DNA of 64,000 bases from Ceratodon purpureus (Eukaryota > Streptophyta > Bryopsida > Pseudoditrichales > Ditrichaceae): NCBI GenBank assembly GCA_014871385.1, contig CM026423.1:13290858-13354857 (forward strand). Direction: 5' to 3'. Below are positions 22,457-35,276 of this stretch, one piece after another. The position numbers were made by a program, and so were the translations under genes. Numbering within the stretch: position 1 is the stretch's first letter; each line of letters begins with the position of its first letter. A model generated the notes under the pieces. The model was not told where the DNA came from. It was given only the letters and a program-made list of their open reading frames with translations, and ran no database searches.

Positions 22457-24829
22457 TTTGGTACTAATGTCAATGATGGCAACTCGGCAGACAGACCAAC
22501 TCAACCTCAATCGCTCGCTACCATAGTACGCTGCAAATATGTACAAATCCCCAATGGTGACCTCTCATAGATATGACAGGCAGCAGAAATCGGTTGCACA
22601 TTCAACCACAGATGGTATGTGCAAATGATAGCTGAACAGCGCCTCTACCTGTAATTTGTACCGTTATCTGGACCATCATACACACACAACACCATGATGT
22701 CAGCTCTGGAGCAAATTCTACAGGGCTAAAAAATAATGGAGAGACTAAGAACTGGTTATAAGAGATTGACATACTAGACTGTTCAGAGTTTAAGACGAAA
22801 ACAAAGCATCGATCCTCAGCCTAAAAACATCCAGCAGGACTCCGCCTCTTCCCCATTTCTTACCAGCAAAATCAGATAACAAAAGTCGCTTGCAAGAGAG
22901 AGATCGAGCCAAATTGTGCAACTACTGGAACCCTAGAAAGGGAAGAGGGCGCGAAGCTCGCTCACATACATTCCTCAACCGCCTCCTTCGATGCCACCGC
23001 GAGTAAGCATTCAACCCCCGTCTCAGCCCGCTCGTCACTTCATGGACAGCCTCAACTCCGCAATCTGACATCCTCACAGGTGCGCACCACCAGAAGAGGA
23101 CCAGCACCACTTCACTCCAACCCTCAACCTCCTACTGCAGGCACAAGTCCGGCACCCACATATGCGCATTCCACTCCATCGCCTCAAACCTCTCCCACAA
23201 CTGAAAAAAACAAAACCTCCACACAAATTAGCTTCCTCCCACACACAACATCCCAAAACTCAAAACTCCCCCACAAACAAAACCCACCAGCAACCACACT
23301 CGCACCTCTCCAGAAACCAAAAATCCAACACCACATAACAACAACCCCATTGCTCCACCCTCCACCAAACGCAATTCCCATGACACCACTATTCCACAAT
23401 AATTCAACCACTGTTCCACAATAACTAAACCGTCATCCCACAACCAAATTGACCCCAACCCACACATCAAATCATTACCAATCCCCATCAATCCAAAAAC
23501 TCCCAAAATCCCAACCACAACTACAATCACACTAACACATCACAATGCATTACACCGACTAAAATTCCAACTGCAACCACTAATCACACCTCAACAGAAG
23601 GAAAAAAATGCAACCTCCTCTCAACTCTTATCCATGCATGGCAACTAAACCTCCAACTCCTCGTCCTCTTCAAAGCTCCCTCAAGCGAGGGTGACCCACC
23701 CAAAAGAATGCAACCCTGAGTAGAAAACGAAGGGTATTCACTGCAACTGGACCCAAGTGCGGCCAAATTGAATGAGCCCACCTGCATTGCAACGACTGAT
23801 TGGCGAGCTTAGTAAGTCATGCAACCCGTACCGTCAGCACGCCAAACCCTAAAATACAACTCAAGCTCCAATGAAGCTCCCCCCCACTTCTCTCTCTCTC
23901 TATCTCTCTCTGCTCCGTCCTTTGTGCTCCCATGGCCTTCCCTCAGGTGTCGTCCTCGCAGTCCTCGAAAACCACGATCGGATTTCCGCAACCTTTCAAG
24001 TGCATGCGCCATCGCTTGACTGCGATGAGCGCTTCCTCACATGCTTCGACGTGTGGAATGTGGGGAGTGTACTTGAAACCGTTTTTGGACATATGAGTAG
24101 GGGAATCTATGCTAGGGGTGGATATGAGGGGTGATAGGGGGCTATTGGGTTTTGGGTTTTATGACGGTTTTGGGAGGGGGTCTTGGCCTGATTTGTTGGA
24201 CTTCCGGGTTTTCGGAGTTCGACGACGACCACTTTCGTCTCCTCGGCGTTGATTATATTTGCGAGCTCCGTCGACCTGGATGCCCGTCTGGTGGTCGTTG
24301 GGAGATTCGACAGAAGGAAGCGCCCGTCTATTGGATTTTTCTATCGTCCTCCAGTCGCCGAGTCGAGGTCGTTGCTGGCGCCCGTCCATCGAACACGACA
24401 ACCGTCCGAGTCGTTGAGAGTGACCCCCGTCCGGTGGACTTTACGACCGTCCTCCAGACGTCCAGGCCGGCTCTCTCCTTCTGTACGTTTCTTCGACCAT
24501 TTTCGCCGACCTCTGGTCGACGAGTTCTTCACAGTAAGTATGAATAGTAGAAATATCCCGTCCATTGGACCTAAGAACTATCCTCCAGTCGGCGACTCGT
24601 CTCTCTCGTTTTGCACGATTGATTGAAGCGCGAGAATCACAGATTGCGTTGCGTTGATCAGGTGTTGCGGAGCTTTGTTCGCTATAGCCAGGAGTTGTCT
24701 TTTCCTGTGGCGATTACCAGGAGGCTTATAATCTACTATCGCTGGAGAAACCGCACCTCAGATCCGTGAGCTTGGTGGAGGACGTGAAGCTTTTGGCGCA
24801 ACTGATCGGATCGGCGTTCAGCGTTCAGG
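22457..24829. other. Divergent promoter/leader region between F-box and coatomer zeta genes
   Basis: 22457-22950 probably holds the 5' UTR and an intron of the F-box gene. 23100-23620 is a striking C/A-rich (plus strand), G/T-rich (minus strand) low-complexity stretch. 23880-23915 has a CT-rich microsatellite. 24180-24630 is GC-richer and carries loosely repeated motifs (CGTCCTCCAG, TCCAGTCGSCGA), likely part of the coatomer zeta leader. I see no protein-coding gene. Confidence 0.5.
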
Positions 24830-26726
24830 ATGGACGTAAGTTTTCGTTGGGGTGTTTCCGCTGTTGCATTGCTTGATGTTGTTATGGATTCGTTTTTTTT
24901 TGGTGTTGTTCAGTTTTTTGGAGACGGAGTTTTGAGTGTTTGGGTTTTGGAAGGAAATGAGGGAGTTAGGGTTTTGATGATTGGATCACGGCATTGCGGA
25001 TTGTGTTCCAGGCTTCGACTCCTTTGATAAAGAACGTGCTGCTCTTAGATGGCGAAGGGAAGCGCGTGGCTGTGAAGTATTATTCCGATGACTGGCCCAC
25101 TCTTGCTGCGAAATTGGCGTTTGAGAAGTCTGTGTTTACGAAGACTCAGCGCACGAGTGCCCGTTCAGAAGGTGCGTCGGTGATTGGGCTACGCTCGAGA
25201 GTAGATGCTGTTTTTTTTTGGTGTCGATCACAATGAGTGTAGTGATTGAGCTGATTTCTTGACATTGTCGTCGTATGAGAGTATTGAGATGCAGGTTTTG
25301 GGTGGGGCGTTTTTCGCTCACTCTGTTATATCTGCCTCGGCAATCCAGCTGGAGATTGTGGTTTCTTGATGAACCCGTCGTTTGAAACCCTGATCTCGGA
25401 TAGCCCTATTCTGGAATTGTGCCGGTTTGATTGCCCATTAATTAATAGCCTCCGTCTACACGGTTCATTCACTCGGAACTCGAATTTTGCTAGGTCGGTA
25501 AGAGTGTACAGTAGTACAACCATGAGATAATACGAAATTGAGAGTGCTTATTATTAATTGTCTCAACGTACTGGTTGTATTCTAGAATGTCGACGTGACA
25601 GACGGCTATGGCTGTTTAAACTGTTGAGCTTTCGTGGATGTATTAGTCCATTTCATTATCTTAGTCGTTTCATTACCTTCATGATGTTATCTTCGAGCCA
25701 ACCTATTTCGTTTGTTCTGAACGGGCTTCTTGATTGCTGTGTATAATGTGATGATGGCAATGTCTTGCAGCTGAGATCGGAATGTTTGATGGATACATCG
25801 TGGTCTACAAGTTCATCTCAGACCTTCATTTCTATGTAACGGGAGGTGAAGATGAGAACGAACTTATTGTGGCAACAGTCCTGCAAGGATTCTTTGATGC
25901 GGTTGGGTTACTGCTTAGGTTGGTGCTTCTTCCTCAACGTCATAAATCCTTTCACATGATGCTCTTGATAAATTGGACTATTTAGATTCTATTATGTCTA
26001 CGTGGACTCATGTTTTATTGGAACAATTTGATGGCTGGTACTTGGACTTCAATGTAATCTGATGATGTGTTGTAATGTGCTACAGAAACAACGTCGAGAA
26101 GAAGAGTGTGCTGGAAAACCTGGACCTTGTCCTACTCTGCCTTGACGAGATCATAGATGGAGGGTATGCCTTCTGGACCCTGTGCATTATTCATGTCAAG
26201 AAATGCCCGAATGACACATGTGCGAATTGTGCAATGGATTTGACGTGAAATCGTACTTGTTTTTAGACGCCAACTGTGTCAGTGATTGGGGCAAACCCAA
26301 CATGTATTTATACGATCCTGTGCCTGTGCAATGTGCATCCAATTACTGAGGGTTTGGGTTTAATGGATGTGTGCTGTGCAATGCCTGTGCAATGTGTATC
26401 CAATTACTGAGGGTTTGGGTTTAATGGATGTGTGGTGTGCAATGCCTTTGCAATATGTAGCATCATATTGGAGTCGGACGCCAACACTATTGCTAGCAGA
26501 GTTGCAATGCGGGGTGCTGATTCGGATGTCCCTCTTTCGGAACAGGTACATCGTTGGATCTCACTTCTAATACGTCTAGCATTTGCACTTTCAGAATTGT
26601 GGGTATTCACTTCGCGATACGAATTTGTAAGTAATGAAATCAAACTCCCGTACATGTTTTGTGCAGACAATCTCTCAAGCTTTGGCAACCGCAAAGGAGC
26701 ATTTCGCGAGATCACTACTCAAGTAG
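24830..26726 (+). CDS. Coatomer subunit zeta (COPI)
   Basis: Six coding exons with matching phases: 24830-24835 (ATG GAC only), 25012-25171, 25771-25918, 26086-26163, 26461-26545 and 26667-26726 (TAG); product 178 residues, the family's usual length. It reads [20 protein letters not shown], then [67 protein letters not shown] and [18 protein letters not shown]. This matches plant zeta-COP throughout. Zeta-COP is the small longin-fold partner of gamma-COP in the F-subcomplex of the COPI coat on Golgi membranes. The first coding exon has just two codons, which automatic predictors may miss. Intron 4 carries a tandem duplication reaching to the splice acceptor. Confidence 0.95.
26321..26460 (+). 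repeat. 61-bp tandem duplication in coatomer zeta intron 4
   Basis: TGCCTGTGCAATGTG starts at 26321 and 26382, and a third partial copy (TGCCTTTGCAATATGTAG) starts at 26443. Each full unit includes ATTACTGAGGGTTTGGGTTT. The third copy ends at the functional AG acceptor before exon 5. Confidence 0.93.
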
Positions 26727-27561
26727 AGGTTTTAGATCATTTTTAGAATGCAGGGCCCCCACTTTTTGCAGTATTCCTACTGTTAGTGTATCTTCTGTAG
26801 ATCCATCGTTGTTCCGATTGTCTCCAAATTAAGGCTGTGGCATATAAGATATTAGGCTCCTCCCTGCTGCGGATGAATTCGCTAGCGTCAAGTTGCATTT
26901 TTTGCGCTCATAAGACAGTTTGTGAGCATGAGTTTGCATCCTTCCTAAACGAATTAGACATGGCTTAGGGCAATGGGTTCGCGACTTCTTTAGCACAGCC
27001 CTCATGTCAAGATCCACAATGGTGTTGTAGTTATATGAAATTCAATATTTTCTATTTGAATAGTCTCCTGCAGTAGTCAATGACAAGCTGCGATCTGTCA
27101 AATGAGTTGTAGCTCACTGTGGAAGCGTCTACCCGCCTCGAATGTCTACTAATAATCTAGATGGTTTGTCTTAGCTTCCTGCGTTTGTATGTCTGGTGAT
27201 GTAATGCTGCAGATGTGAAGATTACCTTTTAAGATCATGATTCAACAGAGGTAAATTCTACTAACTCGTGAGGAGTTAATAATGGACAACTGATTGGACA
27301 GTACTACTTTGGGACGCAATGGAGAATACTTGCACGCAATGGAAATAGTTTCGATGCCTCTGGATTATCGTTAACAGGTGGAATTATCTTTTACGTTATC
27401 CAGAAGGCTTTTTATAGAATCTGATGTTACTGTCATCTTTGATACTGCGTCATTCTTACGTAGTCATTTCAGTTTTTCTAATTATGGAAAATCTTTCGAG
27501 ACCTTCGTTACGAGCAGGACAGTACCTTGTAGTTCGAGGATATTCTCAGCGTGCAGTCCTC
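26727..27561. other. Convergent 3' flanks of coatomer zeta and fibrillin genes
   Basis: Probable 3' UTRs of two genes transcribed toward each other. Plus-strand frames at 27378-27768 overlap the 3' exon of the fibrillin gene and are its shadows. Confidence 0.55.
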
Positions 27562-30026
27562 CTATATCAGGATAAAAGGAATAGAGCTGCCCTCCTTGAC
27601 GAGTGCAAAAACGCCACCGCATTCTGCCCGGGCGATACGCAGACTGTCGTCAACATATGTGGTCAACAGCCAAGATTGTACTCTATTAGCCGGGTAAGGG
27701 ATCCTCAAAGGCTTGTGCTCTGCAGCTTTTTTGGTGATCTGGACGGCCATGTCTTGGAACGGCTGTAGTATGTCTTGGAGGCTCTTGAGGCTAATCCTGT
27801 GGCCCATGAAACTGGTCTGTTCTGGAACGTGGATGAAATCTTCATGCTGCGAAGTGTTGATTACGCTTTCTTCGAACTTAAGCTGCAGCCACACAGAGCT
27901 GGGTCATGTTGTTGAGCAACAATGATTCTACACCTCAAGATTCGAACTGCATATTTTGAGTTATACTTTGTCACCTCCTTTTCTAATAGCATGGAACTGT
28001 GTAGCCAATCTTGGACGGCAGCTCGGATTTGAAGTTGTACCAGAGCTGATGTACTGAAACGGCTAATATGGCAGGCCAGGTACGGTAAGGATATCTACAG
28101 GGATTTTTGTTTTGCATCGAACAATATCTAGATATGGTAATTCATTTCAAGTGTATTGCGGGTTTCAAGTGTGTATGTGTGTTCTTAGAGGTTATAGAAT
28201 ATCTAAGAACCGCTTATTTGTGCATTATTCATTACTGTGTCGACCAGTATTTGTGAAGGAAAAGAGGTTTGTTACAGTTTCTATGCCCTAAGACGAACCA
28301 CTTTGGGGAGAAGAAAATTGCTTTAGCAGAGAGCTTGTCAGCCCATAGCTACAGCCTTCGCACTTGTGCCTTGCAACTTTTGGATACGGCTCGGCTTTCA
28401 ACAGGACAAACAAGGAGCAATTATAAACTACAAAATTCCAATAGCTACACCATTTCCAATGGAAGGTGAAGGTATCGAGTACCTGGACACGCTTTGGACT
28501 GCGGACATCAAAGGAAGCACAGTTGGTAAATGATGTCATCATGTATGGGCTCGTAAAGGAGACGACGTTCTCCACTGTAAGAGAGTCTGAATCGATGAAT
28601 TGAGAGATCTTGCTGACATTCACGAGAGGTAGGTTTCTTGCAGCGACGAAAGGGAGAAACTCTTTCACAGACGTGTACCTGCCAGCAGGTAATGATCCAA
28701 TACTTAAGGTTCAGCTGAAAAGATGGGATCACATGTTTTAACCTTGATTTTCCCAATAATATTCTTGAGAAGTATTGAGATGCTTACACCATGATCCATT
28801 TTCCGTCCAGCACTTCAAGAGCTTCTGTGGGTGCCGGGTTGGGATTGACTGCCTCCAATTGCGTGATGATATCGGCTATCACTGCATGCGTTTCTCGGTT
28901 GGCATCCATTCCCCAATTTGTCCCGCTCAGGGCAAGAATCAGATCCTGTTTTAAGCCTTTCAGGTGCTTTTCAGCTTCTTCGTCCTCCTTTTGTTTAGCC
29001 TCTTTCGCCTTCTCGTCAGCATCACTGAGGCTGCGTTCATCATCCTTCTTGTCATGAGCATCGTCATTGTCACTGGGAGGGGGGTCATTGACACTCTCAG
29101 GCTTGCATTTGCTGCAGACATTTCCATGTTAGCCCCAATTTCAAGCACCAGCAGCAACTGCATGCCAGTTTTCTACAAGTAACTCAATTTTTTTCCGAAA
29201 GCAGCTATGCATGTCTCAAGTACGTGTCTGAAACTTCCTCTAAGTTTACAAAGTTGACAAGATTAGATTCATGGCCTCCCGCATTTCTTCCATTGAGATA
29301 ACCAGATAATTAGCTTGGGATGTTGGTTCTGGTTCTGTTAGTTTGATACATATATGTACGCACCATCTTGCTTTCTCGGATCGTGAGAAATGCTCCATTA
29401 GAAGGTTCAAGACACTCAGGAAGTTCTCATCTCGCCTACATGGACATGAATGTAGAAGTCACGACCGCATCCTAAGACTTTAGTATTCATTGATTTCAGA
29501 GATTTAGCACACTCACATCATCTACTCGTTTCCAAACTGTCCTGTATAAAGTAATTTAAAATGGCAGAAAGGCTGAGTATCTTCTAGCTTCTATTGAGAG
29601 GTGTTTTATGACTAGTCGACCTTTCTTTTCTACTTTGTAACTAATAACGGACCATGCTTGCAAACATGATGACTTTTCAAGGCTTGCTCATAATCAAAGC
29701 ATTGCGACATGATCGACAAATCCAACTGCTGGAACAATGCTGAAAAAACAAAATGCAGTAAATTGAGTTTATCAATAATGCAGCACGCACCCGTCCATGT
29801 CACCATAGGCAGCACAGAGAGTTTTTCTTACTCCCAACCTACTGAGAGCTGGAGCATTGCTTAGGAACTTGCGCCCTGAGAGGCAGAAAAGATTGGTGTA
29901 GAAAGCATGAGGCTTTGCCAACACCACAGCCGCTGGGACTAAACTACGCACATTTCTTTGTTGGAACGCCGGTGTAGCTTGTGTCAAAGCTAAACTACGC
30001 ATCAAGCCAGTCGCCAAAGCGGCCAT
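27562..30026 (-). CDS. Plastid fibrillin / plastid-lipid-associated protein (PAP, FBN1/2-like)
   Basis: Four exons with consistent phases: 30026-29791, 29111-28788, 28678-28483 and 27882-27562; 358 residues. Residues 1 to about 65 are Ser/Ala/Arg-rich with few acids (MAALATGLMRSLALTQATPA), typical of a chloroplast transit peptide. An acidic Lys/Glu/Asp linker follows (DNDDAHDKKDDERSLSDADE). The fibrillin domain starts around residue 120 and contains LDGKWIMVYTS, KISQFIDSDSLTVENVVSFT, SPKRVQLKFEESVI and SWLLTTYVDDSLRIAR. The last two are hallmarks of the FBN1/FBN2 subgroup, which coats plastoglobules and thylakoid lipids and protects photosystem II under light stress. The C-terminus FALVKEGSSIPFILI replaces the usual ...KEGSPLL ending. 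The assignment to FBN1/2 rather than another subgroup is by motif memory. Confidence 0.92.
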
Positions 30027-31632
30027 CGAACTAGTGTAAAATTACCGGTTGCTCTTCGAATGGTGGGACACAGACAAGCTCTCACTCAAATTATACAAGC
30101 CTCCTCATGCCAAGGTTGATTTCTGCTGCGAGAAAACTGGGTCCTGGAGCAGTGACTGGCAAACCACTCGCACGAACTTTTCCTAATATTCTCGTCTCCA
30201 CTCTGGATGACGTACGGTTGTCCTCGAGGAAGATGGTTGGAGATGGACGATGCTGCATCGAACAGGGCGCAGATACTCAATGCAGGTCCACTACTATTGA
30301 ATCCCACATGAAGTCACAGGTACAGATCCGGTACAGAGAATAGTACTAACCTCAAATGTCATTAATTTAATTAAGGTCATATGTGGAAGGCCCAGGGTTG
30401 AGTTGGGAAAAAGACAGCATCGTGTCGAAATTCTAGTTGAACTAGCTAATAATTTTTCCAGCTTTAACACATGATTGATTGATTGGAATGAAGGTCACAG
30501 TAACTAAAGTTTGCTTTCGCAATTGGACTTGTTTGTGAAACCAACTCAGTTTATTCATGCACATCGCTTATAGGGCCCTGTTTGATCCTCTCTGCTGTTT
30601 GGAAGCTGGTTTTCTGTTCACGGACTAAATCTCAAACTGGTTTTCGAAAAGTTTAGTCGGGTGGATGGGCATTAGATACAAGCTGATTGCCCAAAACTGA
30701 AAACGCATTGAAATGCTCATGGACGTGGCAGGGCATACACCATTGTCTAAATACAGCTCCTCGGGATGCCACGTCCAAATTCACAACAAACATCAAAGAA
30801 GTCGAGCTTCACGTGAACAACAGCTTCGTACCAAAAGTTCATGGCACCGATGATGATGGAAAAAGAACGAGGTCACATGAAAGTGGATTCTAACATGAAC
30901 TCTACATTGAGCGCTGGTTAACCTGCAGACCGAATCATTCTGAGAGTTTTCACCAAACTTTAGGTGGCACGATTGTTAAACTAAGTTTTCAATAATCCAT
31001 TCGAATACTAGCAGCTGCTCTTGTTTGATAGATAGAACACCAGAAATGCCGGTTAGCTTGTGCAATCTGCAAAACAGCAGAGTACTGTATGTAATCTTCC
31101 TACTCGGAGGTAGGCAGACACATCCGAATTTTTAAAGGATGCACACATCTGTCTACATAGATATTTTGATTAGAAGATAAATAGTGCCCCATAATATGAA
31201 ATGACAACTCTTTGTAACCAAAACTCACATAGCTCAGAAGAAGGTTTATTCACCATAATAAAGAATATATTTCGTTAAGTACAGCTTTATAGATTGATCG
31301 ATTTCAATTACGACCACCATTCTACAGAAAAGAGGTCCTAACAGATCAGCTTTAGGCCTACTTGAGAGATCTCACAAGTAGTACTAACCATAATTCGATC
31401 ACGCCACAGCTACAAAATTAAAAAATAAACACTGTGGCAAATCAGATTGACACAGGCTAACTATCCACCACTCATCCTTGTGTACAAGGTAGTTGCCGCA
31501 TGCAGCAACATTACAATTAATGTCTGATGATGTGTGGTGGAGTCACTGTCATCCTTCAACCAATTATTGAAAACAAAAAACGGAAGACTCTGATCTAAAC
31601 CCTAAACCCTATCAACTGGTACGACCTTTTTT
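30027..31632. other. Gene-free spacer
   Basis: Promoter region of the fibrillin gene and 3' flank of the sugar transporter. Only short frames are seen. The segment at about 31200-31440 is AT-rich. Nothing else recognised. Confidence 0.5.
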
Positions 31633-33396
31633 CTAATTAGCAACATTCTTGGTGGAGGTAGGGAAGTCACTAGCGGGGACAATGTTCTTCCAGAACCAGT
31701 GCTGGCGCCACACATAGATCATCTCCTCGATGGGCACACCCTTGGTCTCGGGCAGGAAGAACGCAACGAAGAAGGTCATGATGAACACCATCGCCGCGAA
31801 AAAGATGAAGATGCCCCATTCCAATGAGCACAGCATGGTGAGGAAGGCCTGTCCGATGACGAAGGTGAAGGTCATGTTCACTCCGACGGTGATGGATTGC
31901 CCTGCAGACCGAGTCTCGAGAGGGAAGATCTCACTGGGCACCAACCACCCGAGAGGACCCCACGACCATGCGAAGGCTGCGACGTAGAAGCACACCAGAG
32001 CAAGCACACCGTTGGCCTCTGACTTGGAAAGCTCACTCGTTCCGCCGAACTTGACAGCCAGAATGACACCGATCATGATCTGGCACACGAACATCTGTAC
32101 TCCGCCCTGGAGGAAGAGCTTCCTGCGTCCCCACCTGTCGACCACGATGATGGACACCACGGTGGCCAGCACGTTCACGGCGCCCACAATCACAGCGGAG
32201 TAAAGGGAAGCGTCTTGACCGAACCCGATGGTGTTGAAGAGGACTGGGACGTAGAACATGATAGCGTTGATACCCGTGAATTGCTGGAACAACGGAATCA
32301 AGACAGCCATCACCACCTGGGGCCTGTTGCGCTTCTGCAGGATGTTTGCGAAGGGGCTCTTGACAGCTTGGGCAATCTCGGAGGCTTCAATCATGTCGTT
32401 GTACTCTGCGGTGACGTTGTCCGTGCCACGGATCTTGGCAAGGACTTCGCGACCCTTCTCCTTATGTCCACGCTCGATCAAGCTGTTGGGTGTCTCGTAG
32501 CAGAAAAGACCACCGAGGCAGAGCAGGATGGCGGGGACTCCGGCCAACCCGAGCGACACACGCCATCCGTCCTTGGCCATCTTGTCGGTTCCGTAGTTGA
32601 TGAGATTCGCAATGAGAATTCCAATCGTGGTCGCCATCTGGAACATAATGTTGAACGCTCCACGGTACTTGGACGGCGCCATCTCAGACAAGTAAAGCGG
32701 CACAGCCTGATTGGCAAAGCCCACTCCAACTCCGAGAAGAATACGCCCGATGATCAGCATGGCCAGGTTCGTCGCCGCAGCGTTCAAGATGGATCCCACC
32801 AAGAAAGCCAGACCGGCAATCAACATAGTCAGCTTACGCCCAAACATGCGCGTGGTGTGAGACGCGAAGTACGTCGCCACCAACGCCGCCAGGTAGAGCG
32901 ACGAGGTAAACAGCTGCAATCCCTGGTCATCGTACTTGCAGTAGTGGCTCTCAACCAAATCTCCAGAGTGCTTCTTGTTGTACACGCCGGGGAAAAACTT
33001 CGCCAGAAACACGTCCATGGACGTCACTCCCCCTGCAACCCATCATCAAACTCATCAGCTCCCGCCCAACAAAAAAACCAAAACCACATCATTACCACAA
33101 ATCCATCATCACAAACACATTGCATGCACCCTAAACACCCTCCCCTAAACCTCATCATCTCTCCCCCCAAGAAAACCAACCAAAATCTAAAACCAACCAA
33201 AAAACTAAAACCACCAAAAAAAAAAAAAAAAAAAGCAGAATCCAAATCTCCACACACCTGAAATACCGATGTCATAACCGAACAGAAGACCTCCGCTAGC
33301 AGCGACGATACACGCGAACACGACGTGCCCGGTGACGCGCCCTTCATAATGCGCCTCTCTTCCGCCTCCATGGCTCACAGCTGGACCGCCCGCCAT
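31633..33396 (-). CDS. Sugar transport protein, STP-family hexose/H+ symporter
   Basis: Two exons, 33396-33258 and 33032-31633; the junction codon gives [11 protein letters not shown] and the product is 512 residues, the usual STP length. The ATG at 33396 reads [20 protein letters not shown]; an in-frame upstream alternative would add five residues only. The 12-helix MFS order is visible, with family motifs: [19 protein letters not shown] in the first helix and loop, [10 protein letters not shown] after helix 6, the [17 protein letters not shown] helix 7 signature, [29 protein letters not shown] and [11 protein letters not shown] near the C-terminus. It should import glucose-type monosaccharides with protons at the plasma membrane. 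The single intron contains a 20-base A tract (minus-strand T tract) near 33215-33236. Confidence 0.96.
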
Positions 33397-33615
33397 CGCC
33401 CCAGACCACAAGCTTCAACCTTCACAAACTGTTCCTTCTCCTCCTCCTCCGCTGCACGTAAGCTGGAAAAACAACACTCCAAAACCGAGACTTTTTCAGT
33501 GCCGAGACGAGACCAGATCAGGCTCAACTAGAGATCGAGGACCCGTGAGCTCGGACCCGTGACTGTTGCACGTGCAGCCTGGGAACTAATAAGCGAGTCA
33601 GCTGCGCGAGGGACG

Positions 33616-33623
33616 TTATATAG
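33616..33623 (-). promoter_or_regulatory. TATA box candidate of the sugar transporter gene
   Basis: CTATATAA on the minus strand, about 220 bases upstream of the ATG at 33396. A transcription start near 33590 would give a leader of roughly 190 bases. Confidence 0.5.
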
Positions 33624-34394
33624 CAAGGGATCGAAGCGGGGACTCTGGGAGGTGGACACTGAAGACGGAGTGCCGAGCGAAAGACGGAGTGCGAACTGAT
33701 GAGCAGTTAACGCTAGCGCAGAAAATCTCGGCGCAAGACTCCAGCATGGAATTTCAGTTGGTAACTTGGTGCCAGTTGCGGACTTGGCCGAGTTGGCCGT
33801 GGAACCAACCGCCCACGCTCCAGATGAGCTCAGTTGCGAGCTCTAGAAGTGTGCCTCTCTCGCTCCACTTGCCCCTGAGCCGTCACGGATGGATGCATGG
33901 TGGCCCTCCTTCTCAGGCCGCTAGCAACTTGGTTCCATGGCAACGTCTCGACAATGCCGCGGCAACTCCGTCTCTCGCTCTCGACCCTCTCGAGCTCTCT
34001 TCCTTACTCTACCGGGACTACGTCTGTACAAACTCTGTCATGTCCTGCGCTCTGGGATCTTTGCAACTAGCATGGTAATCACTCCAAAACCAAGCGCATG
34101 TCCATGTAATTATTTATGTTCAACATTAAAAAAAATTAAAAAACGAAAAGATAGAAAACAAAAACATAGGTTGTTATTCCTTCACTTTAATTGAAACTTA
34201 ACAATCTTGTTCCAAAAAAAAAAAACATATAAAAAAAGAAGATAGGGTGTAGAAGTTTGATGTAAATATCTAGGTTCAAAAGAATATTATCTGTGCTAGT
34301 TTCAGACCAACATGGGGAAAAACATAAGAAAAGGAGAGAGGTTTTACTTGGGTTAGATTTAAAAACAGAAAAAAGATAGGGTGTGTTTACCAAG

Positions 34395-34422
34395 GGAGAG
34401 AGGGAGGGAGAGAGAGAGAGCC
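34395..34422. repeat. GA-rich microsatellite
   Basis: An interrupted (GA)n/(GGGA)n purine run just outside the sugar transporter promoter. Confidence 0.7.
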
Positions 34423-35119
34423 GTTCTGATAAGTTTTATGGATTTTGGGAGAGATGGGTTTATGATATATTTAAGGTTTGAATGATTTGGGAGGAGGACT
34501 GTTGGACTTTTGGGGAGGAAAATTTAATATAAAAGTATGGTGATGACAAGCTGCAGCAGGACGCAAGACTGAGGAAGGGGAGGGTGGATTGGTGTACCTG
34601 AGATAGTGGCCCAATATAAATATATATATTTATATATTTATATTTGCTGACTGGTGAATATAGGAGAGACTGGGCTCTGGGACAGACTAGCTCTACTTAT
34701 GTAGTACTGGAGGTGGATTACTTTTCCTTTTGGATAATTTTACTTTTTTGAGGTTAAAATTGAAATTAAAATAATGCTGAAAATTAAAAGTGAACTTAAC
34801 ATAGAATATTTTTTTCTAAATGTAACTGAAGTAAACACAGATTATTTTACATAAGTCTTAATCAAATTTAATTTTACTTGGACACAAAAGCATTTTGTGT
34901 AAAATTTACAGTACAGTCAAAAAGCTGCAAATTCACAACCAAAAACATGCTTCTATCCTTAATTTTACTTTCTCTTTCTTTTAGTTTTTTTATTTCAATT
35001 TATTTAACTTTATTTTGAAAAAGTTCGCCCTCCACATACAGTAGTGAGAAAATGTGGATGAGACAGGAGGAGTCAAGTTGTGGTTAACAGATATGTAATC
35101 AAATCAGCGATTTCCTTCA

Positions 35120-35276
35120 GCTTGGGGTTAATCTGAGTTTGGGGTTAATCCAGCTTGGGGTTAATCCAGCTTGCGGTTAATCCAGCTTGGGGTTAATCTG
35201 AGTTTGGGGTTAATCCAGCTTGGGGTTAATCCAGCTCGCGGTTAATCTAGCTTGGGGTTAATCTGAGTTGCGGTTG
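35120..35276. repeat. 16-bp minisatellite with four-unit higher-order period
   Basis: About nine copies of CTTGGGGTTAATCCAG and variants. The variants recur in the same order (ATCTGAG, ATCCAG, ATCCAG, then a GCGG unit), giving a higher-order period of about 64-65 bp. Confidence 0.9.

Noticed and set aside
27562..27894. The YVDD string as a reverse transcriptase remnant
   Set aside because: It belongs to SWLLTTYVDDSLRIAR of a fibrillin domain, with the other fibrillin motifs in adjoining exons.
30570..30600. GGGCCCTGTTTG as the end of a hAT- or PIF-type element
   Set aside because: No inverted partner or target duplication found nearby.
32215..33261. 348-residue plus-strand frame
   Set aside because: Antisense shadow of the GC-rich sugar transporter exons; composition is low-complexity Gln/Arg/His without a domain.
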